DNA of 6,317 nt from CAXQRU01 sp964226685. Lineage in GTDB: Bacteria > Pseudomonadota > Gammaproteobacteria > Pseudomonadales > Cellvibrionaceae. Shown here one piece after another: positions 6,264 to 6,317 of this stretch (its first letter is position 1; each line of letters starts with the position of its first letter). Location: the NCBI GenBank assembly GCA_964226685.1, contig CAXQRU010000182.1:1-6317 (forward strand), written 5' to 3'. A program made the position numbers and the translations under genes. Under the pieces are notes generated by a model. That model did not search any database. It was not told the origin of the DNA and saw only the letters and a program-made list of their open reading frames with translations.

Positions 6264-6317
6264 AGATCGGAAGAGCGTCGGGTAGGGAAAGAGTGTATAA
6301 GCTGGTGTAGATCTCGG
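6264..6317. other. Illumina TruSeq adapter (P5 side, with 8-base index): sequencing artefact
   Basis: These bases are not genomic. AGATCGGAAGAGCGTCG (6264-6280) is the TruSeq read-through sequence, and 6282-6296 continues it (GTAGGGAAAGAGTGT). Position 6281 is G where the standard adapter has T, the only mismatch. Bases 6297-6304 (ATAAGCTG) occupy the index slot, and 6305-6317 (GTGTAGATCTCGG) match the start of the P5 flow-cell sequence in reverse complement. The order and spacing are exactly those of a dual-index TruSeq library molecule. Real sequence therefore ends at 6263. Confidence 0.97.

Overview
The window looks like one complete short contig from a draft Illumina assembly of an AT-rich Gram-negative bacterium. 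A gammaproteobacterium of the marine Shewanella/Pseudoalteromonas type is my best guess. The Gram-negative call rests on an outer-membrane-type lipoprotein signal, Sec signal peptides and periplasmic-style cysteine pairs. The genus is not established. Both ends look like assembly breaks. The left end lies inside an insertion-sequence transposase (a repeat), and the last 54 bases (6264-6317) are not genomic: they match the Illumina TruSeq P5-side adapter with an 8-base index.

Left region (1-732): the C-terminal third of an ISL3-family transposase on the plus strand (3-416), a possible right terminal inverted repeat near 481-507, then a gene-free stretch with a nested inverted repeat (511-560) and the AT-rich leader of the next gene.

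Centre (733-4020, plus strand): a 1095-residue lipoprotein with a complete subtilisin-like (S8) Asp/His/Ser triad. It has an Ig-like N-terminal domain, a propeptide-like segment, the protease domain, and about 510 C-terminal residues that I cannot assign.

Right region (4084-6263, minus strand, convergent with the protease): a 355-residue exported protein with a DxNxDGxxD calcium-binding-type loop and an XAC2610-like pattern. Beyond a 273-bp gap lies a compact operon read leftward from the right edge: the last 39 codons of an unknown protein, a 62-residue unknown protein, and a 166-residue exported protein resembling the netrin/TIMP-like (NTR) fold. The 62- and 166-residue genes abut exactly (TAA then ATG).

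At least three of the five native genes (setting the transposase aside) encode cell-envelope or secreted proteins: a surface or periplasmic protease, and two small exported proteins whose folds resemble known inhibitors. A functional link between protease and putative inhibitors is speculation. I see no tRNA, rRNA, CRISPR array, integron attC site or replication origin.
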